Source: Symbiodinium natans (Eukaryota > Sar > Dinophyceae > Suessiales > Symbiodiniaceae). Taken from it: a DNA stretch of 64,000 bases. The position numbers were made by a program, and so were the translations under genes. A model generated the notes under the pieces. The model saw only the letters and a program-made list of their open reading frames with translations. It was not told the origin of the DNA and searched no databases. The DNA lies in contig CAJNDS010002730.1 in the NCBI GenBank assembly GCA_905221605.1, forward strand, positions 217,001-281,000. The letters run 5' to 3'. Below, piece after piece: positions 32,724 through 41,036 of this stretch (its first letter is position 1; the number at the start of each line of letters is the position of its first letter).

Positions 32724-32762
32724 CGAGGACGAGGACGACGACGAGGACGAGGACGAGGACGA

Positions 32763-32801
<39 letters not shown>

Positions 32802-32810
32802 CGACGACGA

Positions 32811-32903
<93 letters not shown>

Positions 32904-35055
32904 TGACGATGACGATGACCACCACGACGGCAACTACGAAGACCACTACGCTATTGTATCAGAGTTGAAGGCTTAATGAGGTTTAGTGTGCACCGGGCCC
33001 TGAAAGACGTGGAAGAGTAACACCCTCAGGGTTTGGGGGATTAGCACTGAAGGCTCAGGGGAATCTTACGGAATCCCATCCCGCACCTTAACGATTCTAG
33101 AGAAGCTTAACCTTACACGTCTTGAAGCCAAGCTCCCAATCCCCCTTTTCGAAACCAACCCTAAACCCTAAACCCTAAACCCTAAACCCTAAACCCTAAA
33201 CCCTAAACCATGTCAAATTCTCGCCTCCGGCCTGCCGAGATTTTGATCAACACCGGTGCCCTGCTGGCACGCTGGTGCAACGATCGCGTGAAGGCGCCTT
33301 TGGAGCTCTCCTTGGAGCCCTCCAGGGCTTGATGCCCTCAAGCCCTTGCATTTAGGGTTTAGGGTTTAGGGTTTAGGGTCTAGGGTTTAGGGTTTAGGGT
33401 TTAACGCCGAACGATATCCCAAACACCCCTACAGCAGAATCCTCATGCGCTTCGCTCCGGGCGTGCCTTTAGATGTCTGCCCTCCCTACAGCCCAGAGTG
33501 ATGCGGCTGCCTTGCTTGAGTTCTGGGATTTAGGGTTTAGGGTTTAGGGTTTTTGGGGCCTTTCTGTAGGTTGACGATGTTTTGACTGTACGGGGATGCT
33601 ACACGGTTCCAGGATGAGGCCCGAAAACCTAAGCGCATCTGTGCGAACTATGATACTATACATATATATATATATATGCTTATGTTTTACATACTTGGCA
33701 ATCCTAGTTTCCATGAGGCTCATCAAATCAGATTGAATTGAATCCCCTGAACGTTAACATGGTTGGGTCATGGCAAAGTGGCTTTCCTGCGGCGAAATGG
33801 CTGGTTGGAAGGCTAAAGCCCTAGTCTAGCCTGGTCGTGTACTAAGGCCAACTGTCTTTGCAAAGGATTTTGGGGCTTAGGACCTGTGAGAACAGCACAA
33901 CTATCCGGCTTCCTTTGCCTTCCCCTTGCCTTTTCTGTGAAGGCCACTCCTCACCGTGTGGTCTCGACGAACAACGAGCGAGTCTTGGCTTAGGAATTTG
34001 GGAGACCAGCTTGGAAGTGAAAGGTTGTGAAACACTCACTCAAAAGGGTTGGTGCTGAGGGTATCTGAACGATTCTTTTGCCTGTAGATGGAGGGCGTCC
34101 CAGCTTGTAGCAGTCGGATCTGCTAAAGCCGCCACTTTGCTTTGGAATTCACGAGTGAGGTGAGCAAGGAATGAGGTAGGGAAGGCGATTGCCTCCTGGA
34201 TCCGTGAGCCTCAACGACATCCATACCTTGATACCATGGCGAAGCGGACAGCCCCCTGATGTCAGAGCCCAAGCCCGAAAATATGCATCTCCGTTGCAAT
34301 TCCCTAAACCCTAAACCCTAAACCCTAAACCCTAAACCCTAAACCCTAAACCCTAAACCCTAAACCCTAAACCCTAATTTTAAGGGCCTAGGGGCCGAAA
34401 GTTGAAAGTCCAAGCGGCCAGGATACTCCATCGCCTTCTTCTGCGATCCGGACTCCACGGAGCCTCACAGTTAAATGCACGGTAGGGTTTAGGGTTTAGG
34501 GTTTAGGGTTTAGGGTTTACGGGGATGATCACAGGGACGTGAGGTTAAAATCCTTCTGCTGCCTCGGCCCTGCTTTGGAACAGCGTGCATCCTTCAGACC
34601 AAGCATTGCAGCCCAAAGAGCTTAAAACCCTAAACCCTAAACCCTAAACCCTAAACCCTAAACCCTAAACCCTAAACCCTAAACCCTAAACCCTAAACCC
34701 TAAACCCTAAACCCTAAACCCTAAACCCTAAACCCTAAACCTAGGAAACACGTGCCAGGATCCTAAGCCACAGCCCCTCAGCCCGCAAAGCCCCTCAAGG
34801 AGTTGGTCGAGGTCCTGCCAGACTCCGCGGCAGCACTGGGCAGGGATCAGCATGTTCGGGGTTTAGGGTTTAGGGTTTAGGGCTTAGGGTTTAGGGTTTA
34901 GGGTTTAGGGCTTAGGGTTTAGGGTTTAGGGTTTAGGGGGTTTTGGGGTTCAGGTCTTTGGGCTTCCAGCGCTGTTTATCTATCGGATTTGAGCGCTTAG
35001 AGGGTTCCATAAAGCCCATAACGATGTATCCTGAAATCACCACCAGCACGGAGTA
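24738..35055 (+). CDS. Gene 2: 2-oxoglutarate/Fe(II) oxygenase, isopenicillin-N-synthase-like, at least 14 exons
   Basis: The exons below join in phase into about 260 residues that follow the IPNS-like oxygenase family from end to end. The DIOX_N region has HGFVYAAG, then GYGRMGGEALN and NDLKE. The catalytic domain has TTLRMIHYP, GEHTDFGAVTLF (Fe ligands His and Asp, codons 29628-29636), ILINTGALLARWCND, TPHRVV (distal Fe-binding His, 33952-33954) and RYSIAFF (2-oxoglutarate-binding Arg and Ser; the Arg codon is split across an intron). All catalytic residues are therefore kept. Such enzymes couple 2-oxoglutarate decarboxylation to oxidation of a small substrate, which cannot be named here. 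The start exon and last residues are missing; a microexon at 24467-24481 (VLACK) may precede exon A. Donors are GT, GC and GA; most acceptors are AG|G. Donor choice was partly guided by phase. The introns hold telomeric tracts and a nested His/Asp-rich ORF. Confidence 0.85.
25228..25457. repeat. Tracts flanking gene 2 exon B
   Basis: (CCCTAAA)n 25228-25265, and a homogeneous nine-base TTTAGGGCC tract at 25352-25430 with TCTAGGG units after it. Confidence 0.95.
25280..25330 (+). CDS. Gene 2 exon B
   Basis: Acceptor GACGAG|GCT, GC donor CCG|GCGACT. Reads AFFSEGTDRDALQPLDP. Joined to exon A this gives SRAFF, the family's FF signature. A tract of nine-base TTTAGGGCC units starts about 20 nt downstream. 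Confidence 0.7.
26113..26184 (+). CDS. Gene 2 exon C
   Basis: Acceptor TTTGCCCAG|GCG, GC donor GAG|GCGCCG. Reads ATNTGYGRMGGEALNARRAN then DLKE, matching the family's GYxxxGxExL...DLKE block very closely. Confidence 0.8.
27085..27126 (+). CDS. Gene 2 exon C2
   Basis: Acceptor CCTGAAG|GTC. Reads VFNLRKPAFEPGHR, which continues DLKE as family members do (DLKExFNxxK). The end drawn is a GC donor. A GA donor at 27112 is an alternative with the same phase. Confidence 0.55.
27387..27510. mobile_element. MITE-like element, family P7, uninterrupted
   Basis: AACATAGGGGTATTTCCCCA AATAGGAGTACCCC ... GGGTACCCCTATTTTCGG; the inner block CCCCAAATAGAATGGAATCC is the site interrupted in the copy at 39671. 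A shorter relative is at 21708-21800. Confidence 0.6.
27619..27707 (+). CDS. Gene 2 exon D
   Basis: Acceptor GAGGCACAG|GGC. Reads GTPDGFMPVATRVFDACCRG then ALQARGAGL, matching the helix ...FFDACxxLAxxLLxxxAxGL. GT donor AA|GTTTGA, phase 2. Confidence 0.7.
28086..28132. mobile_element. Partial family P2 element
   Basis: Only the core CAATAGGAATTACCGTAGTA TAGGGTCTATGACCCCAATTTT remains. Confidence 0.5.
28221..28295. repeat. (CCCTAAA)n tract
   Basis: Perfect heptamers followed by G-rich sequence. Degenerate repeats also occur at 28485-28540. Confidence 0.95.
28652..28950. repeat. Opposed tracts upstream of gene 2 exon E
   Basis: (CCCTAAA)n 28652-28757 and (TTTAGGG)n 28851-28950. Confidence 0.95.
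28996..29096 (+). CDS. Gene 2 exon E
   Basis: Acceptor ATGCTCAG|G completes a Lys codon. Reads NPAKFAQSVNTWDLTTLRMI then HYPVPQTYSRSLL, covering the TLRLxHYP motif. Donor G|GTGTGG in phase 1 gives an exact match to the next exon. Confidence 0.8.
29185..29355. repeat. 8-bp variant tract AGACCCTA
   Basis: Homogeneous GACCCTAA octamers, with a few GACCCGAA. Confidence 0.95.
29611..29660 (+). CDS. Gene 2 exon F (HxD iron motif)
   Basis: Acceptor ACACCTCAG|CG, donor CTC|GTCAGT. Reads (A)IPCGEHTDFGAVTLFL, carrying the iron ligands His and Asp. It is 50 nt long and follows CCCTAAA-type repeats. Confidence 0.85.
29914..30258. repeat. (TTTAGGG)n tracts flanking gene 2 exon G
   Basis: 29914-30078 and 30181-30257, the second mixing TTTCGGG and TTTGGGG. 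Smaller mixed blocks occur at 29475-29575 and 29755-29790. Confidence 0.95.
30140..30176 (+). CDS. Gene 2 exon G
   Basis: Acceptor CTCCTCGAG|GAT. Reads DGSPGLEARRPE, the family's DGxxGLQV...DG segment. GC donor G|GCAGGG in phase 1 lies only 4 nt before a TTTAGGG tract. Confidence 0.6.
30260..31198. other. Part of the gene 2 intron G to G2
   Basis: Holds the two-copy duplication at 30783-30916 and a poly-G run at 30311. No exon recognised. Confidence 0.5.
30783..30916 (+). repeat. Two-copy tandem duplication (about 68 bp)
   Basis: GGGCCATGGATGCTCTCTTC occurs twice, each preceded by a related AGAACGGATcAGAC block. Confidence 0.8.
31199..31592. repeat. 8-bp CCCTAAAA tract, about 390 bp
   Basis: The longest variant array in the window, made of CCCTAAAA octamers. 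This is the telomere unit of Chlamydomonas-type algae, but it is internal and surrounded by heptamer tracts. Confidence 0.97.
31808..31910. mobile_element. MITE-like element, family P6
   Basis: ATAGGGGTCGGAACACTTAC ... CCCCCAAAATCCTACTCTAA, the same order of blocks as 17065-17160. Confidence 0.6.
32351..32394 (+). CDS. Gene 2 exon G2
   Basis: Acceptor ACTTGCAG|CG, GA donor AAG|GAGGGG. Reads AKLCMWVDVARPMSK with phases 1 to 0, fitting the WxxVxPxPG stretch between exons G and H. It was found by looking for that missing stretch, so it is slightly less independent. Confidence 0.55.
32437..32976 (+). CDS. His/Gly- and Asp/Glu-rich low-complexity ORF
   Basis: The frame has a 30-residue ordinary start, a run of HG dipeptides (about residues 38-75), a run of D and E residues to about residue 160, then a short tail ending SELKA and TAA. 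The His-rich half followed by an acidic half could bind metal ions, as in metallochaperone-like proteins. The DNA is a GGCCAC hexamer array merging into GAC/GAG triplets, so all frames stay open and an ordinary microsatellite explains the length. It lies in the gene 2 intron between 32394 and 33240 on the same strand. The codon alternation encodes D and E rather than pure poly-D, and the frame ends in non-repeat residues; both slightly favour coding. The start is uncertain. Confidence 0.35.
32543..32919 (+). repeat. GGCCAC hexamer and GAC/GAG triplet microsatellite
   Basis: An array of GGCCAC changing to GACGAG and then to pure GAC. It is included within the His/Asp-rich frame described above. 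Confidence 0.95.
33156..33402. repeat. Tracts flanking gene 2 exon H
   Basis: (CCCTAAA)n 33156-33209 and (TTTAGGG)n 33352-33402. Confidence 0.95.
33240..33293 (+). CDS. Gene 2 exon H
   Basis: Acceptor GGCCTGCCGAG|ATT. Reads ILINTGALLARWCNDRVK, the family's VVNIGDLLxRWTNDxxK. GC donor AAG|GCGCCT in phase 0; a GT donor at 33288 would lose two residues of the alignment. Confidence 0.8.
33943..33979 (+). CDS. Gene 2 exon I (distal iron His)
   Basis: Acceptor TTTTCTGTGAAG|GCC after a pyrimidine-rich stretch. Reads ATPHRVVSTNNE and ends in phase 1 with a GA donor (C|GAGTCT). The final C plus GA of the next exon makes the Arg codon of RYS. Confidence 0.8.
34303..34519. repeat. Tracts flanking gene 2 exon J
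   Basis: (CCCTAAA)n 34303-34376 and (TTTAGGG)n 34483-34519. Confidence 0.95.
34422..34459 (+). CDS. Gene 2 exon J (RxS motif)
   Basis: Acceptor GGCCAG|GA. Reads (R)YSIAFFCDPDST, with the 2-oxoglutarate-binding Arg and Ser. GA donor ACG|GAGCCT. Telomeric tracts lie about 43 nt upstream and 23 nt downstream. Confidence 0.8.
34623..34940. repeat. Tracts flanking gene 2 exon K
   Basis: (CCCTAAA)n 34623-34742 and (TTTAGGG)n 34859-34940. Confidence 0.95.
34800..34844 (+). CDS. Gene 2 exon K
   Basis: Acceptor CCCCTCAAG|GAG. Reads ELVEVLPDSAAALGR, continuing DPDST as family members do. The end is placed at a GA donor (AGG|GATCAG), 15 nt before a TTTAGGG tract. Confidence 0.6.
35015..35055 (+). CDS. 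Gene 2 exon L
   Basis: Acceptor CATAAAG|CCC. Reads PITMYPEITTSTE plus a split codon, matching the C-terminal YPPITAGEY block. Donor TA|GTCGGA in phase 2. The last exon, about ten residues, was not found with confidence; a segment starting at about 35635 is one option. Confidence 0.55.
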
Positions 35056-35171
35056 GTCGGACGTAATAATCGTTGGGCCATTCCGAACCTGCCAAGACCA
35101 AGAGGTGTGGGTTTAAGGTTTAGGATTTAGGGTTTAGGGTTTAGGGTTTAGTGTGTCTGTGTGTGTGCGTG

Positions 35172-35280
35172 TCTAGGACCCAGAGCAGGCCCTCGTTCAC
35201 TTTTTAGTGTTTAGGTTCCCTTTCCCCTTCAAGCCCAAAGCAAGGGCGTCCCCTGTATTCCTAGTAGGTTACTCTTAGGT
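35172..35280. mobile_element. MITE-like element, family P5
   Basis: TCTAGGACCCAGAGCAGGCC ... GTATTCCTAGTAGGTTACTC; the left end closely resembles 18581. Confidence 0.55.
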
Positions 35281-35476
35281 GTGCGTGGAAGGGACAGGTT
35301 GGAAGCCCTAAACCCTAAACCCTGAACCCTAAACCCTAAACCCTAAACCCTAAACCCTAAACCCTAATCCCTTGGAAGCCCATGGTGTGGGGACTCTACG
35401 GATTCTAGGGCTCAAGGTTTCGCGATTTTGGGTCTGGAGGGAAGTCGCGGCTCGTGATTGCGAAGTTGGGCAAGCA

Positions 35477-35586
35477 CCTTGGGGGTTGAAATGAACCCTA
35501 AAATTGGGGGTCATATACCCTATACTACTATAATTCCTATCAGGGTATATGAGCCATAAACCCTTTTAGGGTTCATTTTTGAGGGT
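35477..35586. mobile_element. MITE-like element, family P2
   Basis: AAATGAACCCTAAAATTGGG ... CCCTTTTAGGGTTCATTTTT, with the core TATACTACTATAATTCCTAT and GGGTATATGAGCCATAAACC. Confidence 0.75.
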
Positions 35587-35820
35587 CTCGACATTTTGTG
35601 CTCTAAGGCCTGTTGAAGTTAGGATTGGGACGGTCCCAGCCTTGCGAGCCCTAGCCTGAGGAGTTTGCAGCCTCGGCGAAGGCAGATGACACTAAGCGCC
35701 TGTGACATGGAGAGGGTTTAGGGTTTAGGGTTTAGGGTTTAGGGTTTGGGGTTTAGGGTTTAGGGTTTAGGGTTTAGGTTTTAGGGTTTAGGGTTTAGGA
35801 TTTGGGGTTTAAGGCTTGGG

Positions 35821-37087
35821 GGTCTTCCTAGTACTTCTGGGAATATGGAGGCTTTGGGAATCAAGGACGCCCCAAGCCCCTTTGGGGTTCATGTGGTCCG
35901 CCAAGGTTCAAATTGTCTCCAAAAGGGCGCCCAAGCCCACCTTGAATCCCTAGTAGTAGAGTAGGGAGCCTTTAACCTTTGTGGGGTAGTATAATCCCTT
36001 TATAATCCCAAAGGTTAACCTTTAGTTCCCCCAGGTTACTGGACAAGTAGGCTTCTGGGAATTTGGAGGCTTTGGGAATCAAGGACACGTACCTCTCAGC
36101 CCCGAGAACAAGACTTGGTCACCAAACACGGCCCGAAGGAGAACGCAACTAGCCCAATGTGAGGGGGGAAGCCAAGGTACCCCCCCATCACGGCTGGTGA
36201 CTTCTTGCGAGCGTGCCTGAATGGGTCGCTTCTAGGCGCGTGGGAGCACGGCAAGGGCGTTTCAGATGGGTACTGCGGACTGGAGTAGCGTTGCTTTGAT
36301 TGTGGACTCAGGTGTCTCTTCACCAGTGTTTCGACTTCCCGCCACTGCCCTTCATAAACGTCGCCTCCCTAAACCCTTAACCTTCAACCCTAAACCCTAA
36401 ACCCCGAAAAAACCCGCAAAGTCCTTTCCGGCACGGGCGGCCGACCCAAGAATTTAAGAGGCAGGGCAGGGCTTCCCAGAGGGTTGGTTGATTTAATTGC
36501 TATGCAGGTTAGGCAGTTGATGGAGACAGCCGCCCCCCTTTAGTTGGCTGAGATACGACGTGCTCGAACCTGCCACTGAAGCTTGCAACTGTGGCAACTG
36601 TGGCAACTGTGGCTTAGTCTCACGGGCCCCTAAAAAACCACATCCATGCAAGGCTCTATTGGGTGGCTCTTGGGTCCCTACAGTTACAGGGTTGAATGAA
36701 TAGCTGTCCGGACTCAGCACTGGCTTTGAATCCTGAACCTTCCAAAGTTCTGCGCAGACTTCGAACACAGAGTGTCTAAGGTCTTCCTTAGGGCGTCTTT
36801 CGGGGTCCCTGGGTGGGTCACTAGGGCGGGAGGCCTGCGCAATTTTCGGTTTCCAGGCAGGCTGCCAGGCTCCACATGCCCCCACCCCCCCCCCCCCCCC
36901 CGCCTGCCTTTTCACGTTTTCTGTAAGGGAGGAGTGGGACTTGCCTCCCTAGAACCATCCAACACGCCGCCCCAAATCGGTAGATCGTACCTGTTCAATC
37001 CTTGAACCTTCAAGGCCCAACCCCAACAAGGTTTAGGGCTTAGGGCTCAGGGTTAGGGCCTAAGGCTTAGGGTTTTGTGCTTTTGGC
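35821..37087. other. Unique sequence downstream of gene 2
   Basis: A further palindrome-like block lies at 35945-36050. Open minus-strand frames (36096-36323 and 36493-36915) show no family signature. A poly-C run lies at about 36885-36901. Confidence 0.5.
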
Positions 37088-37191
37088 AAAGGGTTTGGGG
37101 TTTGGGGTTTAGGGTTTAGGGTTTAGGGTTTAGGGTTTAGGGTTTAGGGTTTAGGGTTTAGGGTTTAGGGTTTAGGGTTTAGGGTTTAGGG
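37088..37191. repeat. (TTTAGGG)n tract
   Basis: Nearly perfect, after TTTGGGG variants. Confidence 0.95.
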
Positions 37192-37210
37192 AGACCTCGA
37201 AACCTTGGAG

Positions 37211-37265
37211 GCCAAGTCGGTGAGGAGGCTCAGCGTGCCCTCGTCGTCTGAGAGTGGCCACGAAG
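37211..37265 (+). CDS. Candidate exon
   Basis: Acceptor CCTTGGAG|GCC, 20 nt after a TTTAGGG tract; donor G|GTCTTT. Reads AKSVRRLSVPSSSESGHE, including a basophilic-kinase-like RRLS. Unidentified. Confidence 0.4.
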
Positions 37266-39145
37266 GTCTTTGCGCCCTCCCCCCTCAAAGCCCTGCCCAT
37301 GAGGTGCCTTGCGCCTCTCGTCAGGGGGGGTAGGGTTCAGGGCGTATGGTTTCTTGAGCCTGGCCTTGACTAGGCTCGTGGACATGCCTGAGCATTTCTG
37401 TTTTGCCGGAATGTGTTGTAGCTTTCTGCTATGCTGTTGACATGGCCGGAACCCTGCAATGTCCACACCGGGATCCGAAGTTGCCCCAACTTTTGTCTTC
37501 TGGGATCCGTGCTTGGCGATCCCACGCATGTCACTCCCGCTGTTGAGGCGTGCGTCACCGGAGGACCGGCAAAAGAAAAAGGGCCATGTCTTGCTAAATG
37601 GAGGCTTGAGGGTGCGCTTAGGGATCCCTCGAATCTGCAATCAAGGCTTCACAAGCGTATTCGCTTTCCACCGTCCGTCCCTTGTCACCTCTAAACACTG
37701 CGCAGACTTGCAAATGGCTCGAGCTGCCGGGCTTAAACCTAACAGCCCCACCCTACAGCGGCGAAGGTGAACTCTGAACTGATAAGTGTCAAGAGCTTAA
37801 CATTTTTGAGGCTTAAGACTTCGTTGAGTCTCATGAGTTTAGGCCCCAGATTGAGGCATTCTACAACATCCAACAAAGTGGCTTTGAGAGCCTAGGGTGG
37901 TAGACCTGTGCGGCATTCGGGCATACACGCTAGCCCCCTCAACCCTATAGCTGATTAAACCATTCTACGGTTTATGCTTGGGCGGGCGGGGGGGGGGGGG
38001 GGGTGGCGAAATCGGAAAGTGGGAGCTCATTCTGCTTTGAGAGATCCTCCAAGCTTTGAAGCTTCAGAATTCCTTCAGCTCCTTAGGTGTTTCAGCGTCT
38101 TTGACACCTTGTTGGGGCGCGTTAGGCGCAAAAAGTCAAGTTATTTAGTGTCAAATGTTCCTGAAGGTTTCACAACACTGCGAAGGTCATGGACCTCACA
38201 AGACTGCCAGGCAGTCCTTCTGGGTTCTTTGTTGGCACAGGGCTGCGGAACGAAACAACACAACCCTTGAAGGCAGATAGCCGTAGAGGTCCTATAGGAA
38301 TGTTCAGGATGAACCCTGTGAGGGTTGTGTGCGCGTCAAGCTTTGCGGAATGGAGACGCCTCTCCCTGGCATTTTATCGCCACGACGACGGTGCATGGCA
38401 AGCGCAACTTACGGGGGAGCAGGATCCATGGCCCAAAAAGTGACACAACAGTTCGGCACTTCACGGGCCGGAGGCAGGAGAGCCATTCAAACCACGGGGG
38501 TGTGCGTGGGGGACGCAGGCGGGATGCGCACGGAGCCGAGGTGGGAGCGCGATGTTGATCACGGAATGTGTCACGGCACGTAAGTGGGAGCACTCTTTCA
38601 AAGCCCGACTTCGATGCTTCCCGAGCAGGGCTTTGGACCGCGGGGAGAGAGCACGGTCCGAGGCCCATAAGCCGGGGTAGCCCTCTCTACTTCACGCGGA
38701 GTATGCCCACAGGACCGAGGCGAGAGCGCAAGCGTGAAGAGATGAAAAGGATTGAGACGAGGGCACGACTTGTCACGACGACGCCAGTTGATTTTGCTAT
38801 GAAAATCCGTGACCCCCAAAGTCTGCAACCGATCCAGAACGAGAGCTGCGCTAGGCGAGGGCCACGGAATTGGGCCGCGGGTGCTGCGCATTCACAGCAA
38901 CCCCATCCTCCTTACTTGTGTCGTTGGAACCGCGCAGTGTTTAGGGTTTAGGGTTTATATAGGTTTTGGAGCAACCCACCCAAAACCTTAAATCGTACAT
39001 GGCACATCGGCGTAGAAAGCTGATCAGCAGCTCGCGCTGAGGCATGTCCGCCAAGATGTCCGAGGTCGCAGCGCCCTCGAGTTCTCAGGAGTTTAGCGCA
39101 TGAGAGCATGAGGGCCATAAGGCTCCAGATTGAGGATTTTGGGCT
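37266..39145. other. Tract-poor unique sequence
   Basis: About 1.9 kb almost free of telomeric tracts, which is unusual here. Several overlapping frames of 80-136 codons on both strands, but no recognisable domain. A poly-G run lies at 37989-38002. Confidence 0.4.
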
Positions 39146-39400
39146 TTGGGGGTTGAGCGTGTTGAGTTCAGGGGGTTTGGGTTGGGCAAGAAAGCATGGC
39201 CGATGGCGCTGCGCGACGCCGAAAAGGAAACCGAAGCAATCTTGCCAGACCTGCCTAAACTCAAAAGGAAGGGGTCTGCTCAACCCTTCGATTTAGGTTC
39301 GCGCAAGCTTGCTTTAAACAGCATCAACGCCATCAAGAGGAAGTGCTTCGAAAGAACTACGAATCCTTGTCGTTATCTGCGCACTGTGTTAGCAGGGTAG
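39146..39400 (+). CDS. Hypothetical small ORF or exon
   Basis: An 84-codon frame whose middle part (DAEKETEAILPDLPKLKRK and after) looks like a charged protein. It ends in TAG before a (CCCTAAA)n tract. There is no recognisable domain, and the ATG lies in G-rich sequence resembling a decayed tract, so an internal exon starting near 39190 is as likely. Confidence 0.25.
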   Translation: MGVERVEFRGFGLGKKAWPMALRDAEKETEAILPDLPKLKRKGSAQPFDLGSRKLALNSINAIKRKCFERTTNPCRYLRTVLAG

Positions 39401-39513
39401 TGAGCTAAACCCGAAGCCCTAAACCCTAAACCCTTTATTGATCCCTTTATAGGGGGGCCCAAACTCCTGGAGGCGAGGCCGGGACCTGCGACAAGCGACT
39501 CCACAGGCGCCTT

Positions 39514-39525
39514 AGGGTTTAGGGT

Positions 39526-39564
<39 letters not shown>

Positions 39565-39804
39565 GGTTTAGGGTTTAGGGTTTAGGGTTTAGGGTTTAGG
39601 GTTTAGGGTTTAGGGTTTAGGGTTTAGGGTTTAGGAGCCCTCCGGCTCGGAAGGGTCAAGCGCTTCTGATATGGGCACTTCCCAAAATAGGGGCACGCCC
39701 TTCTATCCCCCCAAATAGAACCCTAAACCCTAAACCCTAAACCCTAAACCCTAAACCCCGGTTTAGGGTTTAGGGTTTAGGGTTTAGGGTTTAGGGTTTA
39801 GGGG
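39514..39804. repeat. TTTAGGG/TTGAGGG tract and inverted insert
   Basis: 39514-39634 contains a TTGAGGG block then TTTAGGG; 39721-39804 is the (CCCTAAA)n-(TTTAGGG)n inverted insert. Confidence 0.95.
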
Positions 39805-39870
39805 AATAGAATCAGAATCCCTGAAAGGGACCCCCAAGAAGGGTACCCCTCTGCTCGGAAAATCCCATGT
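39671..39870. mobile_element. MITE-like element, family P7, interrupted by telomeric repeats
   Basis: Left part CCCAAAATAGGGGCACGCCC and right part GGGACCCCCAAGAAGGGTACCCC match family P7. Between them, at CCCCAAATAGAA, 84 bp of inverted telomeric repeat (39721-39804) is inserted, flanked by AATAGAA on both sides. Confidence 0.7.
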
Positions 39871-40274
39871 TGTTGTGGACTCCTCATGCCGGATTCGTGC
39901 CCGATTCGGTGTTCGACTTTTGTCTGGGCACTTTCGGAAGATCCTGCCAGGTCTAGGGAAAGGATGTAGGGCCCGGAGTTTTTTCGGGGAATTGTGAGAG
40001 GACCCTATATAAGCCCGAAGAGGAACCCTTTCTGCGGTGGTTTTCAGGTTTCATGGGGTTTCAAAGCGCAGAAAGCTTCCACCATGCCCTCTCCCGCAAC
40101 CAACCCGCCCACATGCAATCGGGCTTATTTGAGCTCCTGAAACACGTAGATCTCAAATTCTATGGCCGAAGCCAGGCAACACGCAGACGCAAACTGACTA
40201 CGCCAAATCCAAAAGCCGAATGGCCCCCCCTAACAAAAAGCCTTCACCCCCGCGAGCCCGAAAACCCCAAATCC

Positions 40275-40600
40275 TAAACCCTAAACCCTAAGCCCTAAAC
40301 CCTAAACCCTAAACCCTAAATCCTGCTAATGGAGCTCCAAGTCATAAATGGCCTTTGTAAGGGCCCCACATTTTTTCGGCATTTCTGGGCCACCCCATGA
40401 CTTGGCCCGAGGAAGGCCCCGAGAGGCCCAAGGCCCGTGCCTGAGACCAACAGCCTTGTAGGGTTTAGGGTGTTGGGGGTTGGGGTTTAGGGTTTAGGGT
40501 TTAGGGTTTGGGGTTTAGGGTTTGGGGTTTGGGGTTTGGGGTTTGGGGTTTGGGGTTTAGGGTTTGCAGTGTTTCGGGTTTGTAGGGTTTAGGGTTTAGG
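40275..40600. repeat. Mixed telomere-like tracts
   Basis: CCCTAAA at 40275-40322; TTTAGGG and a TTTGGGG block at 40460-40600. Confidence 0.9.
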
Positions 40601-40847
40601 GCCCAGGGTCCAGGGCTTGTTGGGGTGTCGGGGGGCCCCCGATTTGAGGGGTGCCCGGACATTTTGCGGTTGCACCTGGCAGGGGAGGTGGCTTAGGGTT
40701 TCGAAGTTGAGGGTGCCGGTTCAAACTCGACCTGCTTAGCCCGTAGAGGCTCCCAGTGTCGGATGTGCATGCAAGACATGTAGCCAGTTAAAGCCCTTGT
40801 CCACCATAGTCTCCTGCCACAGATAAAAGGTGAACGAAATGTGGAGG

Positions 40848-40932
40848 TTTCCGAAATCGGGGTACCTTCTTCCCTACTATTTGGGGGTCTATATTAGTGG
40901 TCCCCTTATTTTCGTAAACCCCAATATCTGCT
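40848..40932. mobile_element. Palindromic element, family P8
   Basis: TTTCCGAAATCGGGGTACCT ... CCCCTTATTTTCGTAAACC; a longer copy lies at 49399-49512. Confidence 0.6.
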
Positions 40933-41036
40933 TTAGGCTAAATTCAGCATCGAGGCTCCGCGAGCTCGAGCTTTTCGGAGGGGCTGCCGGGATCTTAGCT
41001 TCAGATCTAGAAGGTTGGTGGCTTCTGCGGCGATCT

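Larger units (their letters stand above)
35108..35820. repeat. Scattered telomere-like tracts
   Basis: TTTAGGG at 35108-35150, CCCTAAA at 35306-35367, TTTAGGG at 35713-35815, around family P5 and P2 elements. Confidence 0.9.

Noticed and set aside
32524-32946. Poly-Val and poly-Ser frames on the minus strand
   Set aside because: Shadow translations of the GAC/GAG microsatellite.
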